Shown here piece by piece: positions 39,049 to 39,838 of a stretch of 39,838 bases of DNA (position 1 is the first letter of the stretch; every line of letters begins with the position of its first letter). The notes under the pieces are model-generated. The model had not been told where the DNA came from and made no database searches. It was given only the letters and a program-made list of their open reading frames with translations. The stretch comes from CAYMUB01 sp964393545 (GTDB taxonomy: Bacteria > Patescibacteriota > Microgenomatia > Daviesbacterales > UBA10151). The stretch is taken from the NCBI GenBank assembly GCA_964393545.1, contig CAYMUB010000009.1, positions 1-39,838 on the forward strand, in the 5' to 3' direction. The translations under genes were made by a program, and so were the position numbers.

Positions 39049-39838
39049 TTAAAGTTTAATTTTTTTCAATTTTTTATTTAATTGATCCCCAAAGAATTGA
39101 GTCCCCACCTTATAGACTCTTTCTGGTGAATCAGTTACAAAAAATTCATGTTTTGCTTTTTTGTTCTTACTTAATAAATTTTTCTCTTTTAAAATATCTT
39201 TTAAGTATTTAATTGTAGGTTGAGCTGAATCAATTAGTTTAACCTTTCTACCTACTATCTTTTGAATAACCTTTTTAAGGAGAGGATAATGTGTGCAACC
39301 CAAAATCAAAGTATCTATATTAGTATCTCTAAATTTTTTTAAATACCCTTCAGCTATTAACTCAGTAGCTTTTTCATCAACTAAACCTTCTTCAACTAAG
39401 GGGACAAAAAGTGGACAAGCTTGAGTGATAATTTTAGCTTTTGGATTTAATTTCTTAATAGCTTGATCATAAACTTTAGAATTTATTGTGGCAGGAGTAC
39501 CAATCACACCAATTACTCCAGAGATAGTGGCTTTAGTAGCATCAGAGACAGCACCTTCTATAACTCCTATTACTGGAACTGGTGATATTTGTTCAATTTC
39601 TTTTAAGCAGGTTGCAGAAATAGTATTACAAGCAACCACTAAAAATTTAACTTTCCTTTTTAATAGAAAATTAGTTAACTCCAAAGCAAATTTTTTGATA
39701 GTTTCTTTACCTCTTGTTCCATAAGGCACTCTGGCTGTATCACCTAAATAAATAATACTTTCATCAGGCAGTTCTTTTAGAATTTCAGATACAACAGTTA
39801 AACCACCAATACCAGAATCAAATACCCCAATTGGACTC
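39049..39838 (-). CDS. murI: Glutamate racemase, N-terminally cut by the window edge
   Basis: The frame is open from the right edge; visible residues begin SPIGVFDSGIGGLTVVSEIL, so only a few residues are missing. Catalytic residues are Asp in FDSGIGG, Cys in VVACNTISA and Cys in LGCTHYPLL. It makes D-glutamate for peptidoglycan. With murC it marks a cell-wall neighbourhood interrupted by the ATPase/TOPRIM island. Confidence 0.95.
   Translation of the reverse strand, partial: SPIGVFDSGIGGLTVVSEILKELPDESIIYLGDTARVPYGTRGKETIKKFALELTNFLLKRKVKFLVVACNTISATCLKEIEQISPVPVIGVIEGAVSDATKATISGVIGVIGTPATINSKVYDQAIKKLNPKAKIITQACPLFVPLVEEGLVDEKATELIAEGYLKKFRDTNIDTLILGCTHYPLLKKVIQKIVGRKVKLIDSAQPTIKYLKDILKEKNLLSKNKKAKHEFFVTDSPERVYKVGTQFFGDQLNKKLKKIKL

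Noticed and set aside
38987..39059. 10-bp inverted repeat TTAAACTTTA / TAAAGTTTAA over the stop codons of the TOPRIM gene and murI, possibly an inverted copy of the murI 3' end.
   Set aside because: The match is A/T-rich, short, inverted rather than direct, and has a 53-bp loop; it could be chance or a weak bidirectional terminator. No direct 3'-end repeat of murC or murI was found around this island.
1..39838. UGA recoding to glycine as in SR1/Gracilibacteria.
   Set aside because: UGA ends tyrS, gyrB and hepT at family-typical lengths, so it acts as a stop.
1..39838. tRNA, rRNA, CRISPR arrays, transposases or integrases.
   Set aside because: No cloverleaf, rRNA-like stretch, spaced repeat array or recombinase gene was recognised on either strand.

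Overview
The window looks like a chromosome segment of a Candidate Phyla Radiation (Patescibacteria) bacterium, most likely a Microgenomates-type lineage. This is inferred from the low GC content, very tight gene packing, an archaeal/eukaryotic-type tyrosyl-tRNA synthetase, a large type IV pilus locus, and short palindromic repeats inserted in frame into conserved genes. UGA is used as a normal stop (tyrS, gyrB, hepT), which argues against the SR1/Gracilibacteria code. No rRNA, tRNA or CRISPR array was seen.

Layout. 1-4390 (minus): the F1Fo ATP synthase operon atpB-E-F-H-A-G-D, with atpD cut by the left edge. 4441-7904: an unrecognised membrane protein, then an accessory zone (relBE toxin-antitoxin, a DUF5678-like plus retropepsin pair) beside a large unrecognised membrane protein. 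7933-13959 (plus): a compact information-processing operon, tyrS, a 33-aa membrane microprotein, recG, rpmF, nusB, an ACP-like protein without its serine, rnc, rpsP, khpA, trmD. 13960-14943: a decayed GIY-YIG gene between two REP-like hairpins, and a lipoprotein. 14957-21627 (minus): pilus operon of eight prepilin/pseudopilin-like genes followed by pilM, pilN, pilO. 21713-25221 (plus): two membrane glycosyltransferases, the second with TPRs. 25215-32059 (minus): prepilin, pilD, major pilin, pilC, pilT, pilB, interrupted by a plus-strand mntA-hepT pair. 32079-37156 (plus): holB-like, gyrB, a small coiled-coil gene, a methyltransferase, murC. 37249-38990: a two-gene AAA15 ATPase plus TOPRIM-like module resembling phage-defence systems. 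39049-39838 (minus): murI, cut by the right edge.

Main discovery candidate. Four small accessory cassettes (relBE; DUF5678-like plus retropepsin; mntA-hepT; a 93-aa coiled-coil gene) each sit directly at the 3' end of a resident gene, and a second copy of that gene's last codons lies on the far side of the cassette. Three unrelated host genes are involved: the 543-codon membrane protein gene (two cassettes in tandem), pilD and gyrB. Most differences between copies are synonymous, as expected if one copy arrived with the cassette and rebuilt the gene end, as in phage 21/e14 integration into icd. No integrase is encoded in the window. This suggests an integrase-less, stop-codon-targeted cassette system in a CPR genome.

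Other points of interest are two families of in-frame palindromic inserts (PAGR-type and TTCAAACCCC-type), a dispersed intergenic hairpin, the REP-flanked GIY-YIG remnant, and frequent promoters whose -10 box lies only 6-10 nt before the start codon, implying leaderless mRNAs. The major pilin is the exception, with a consensus Shine-Dalgarno.
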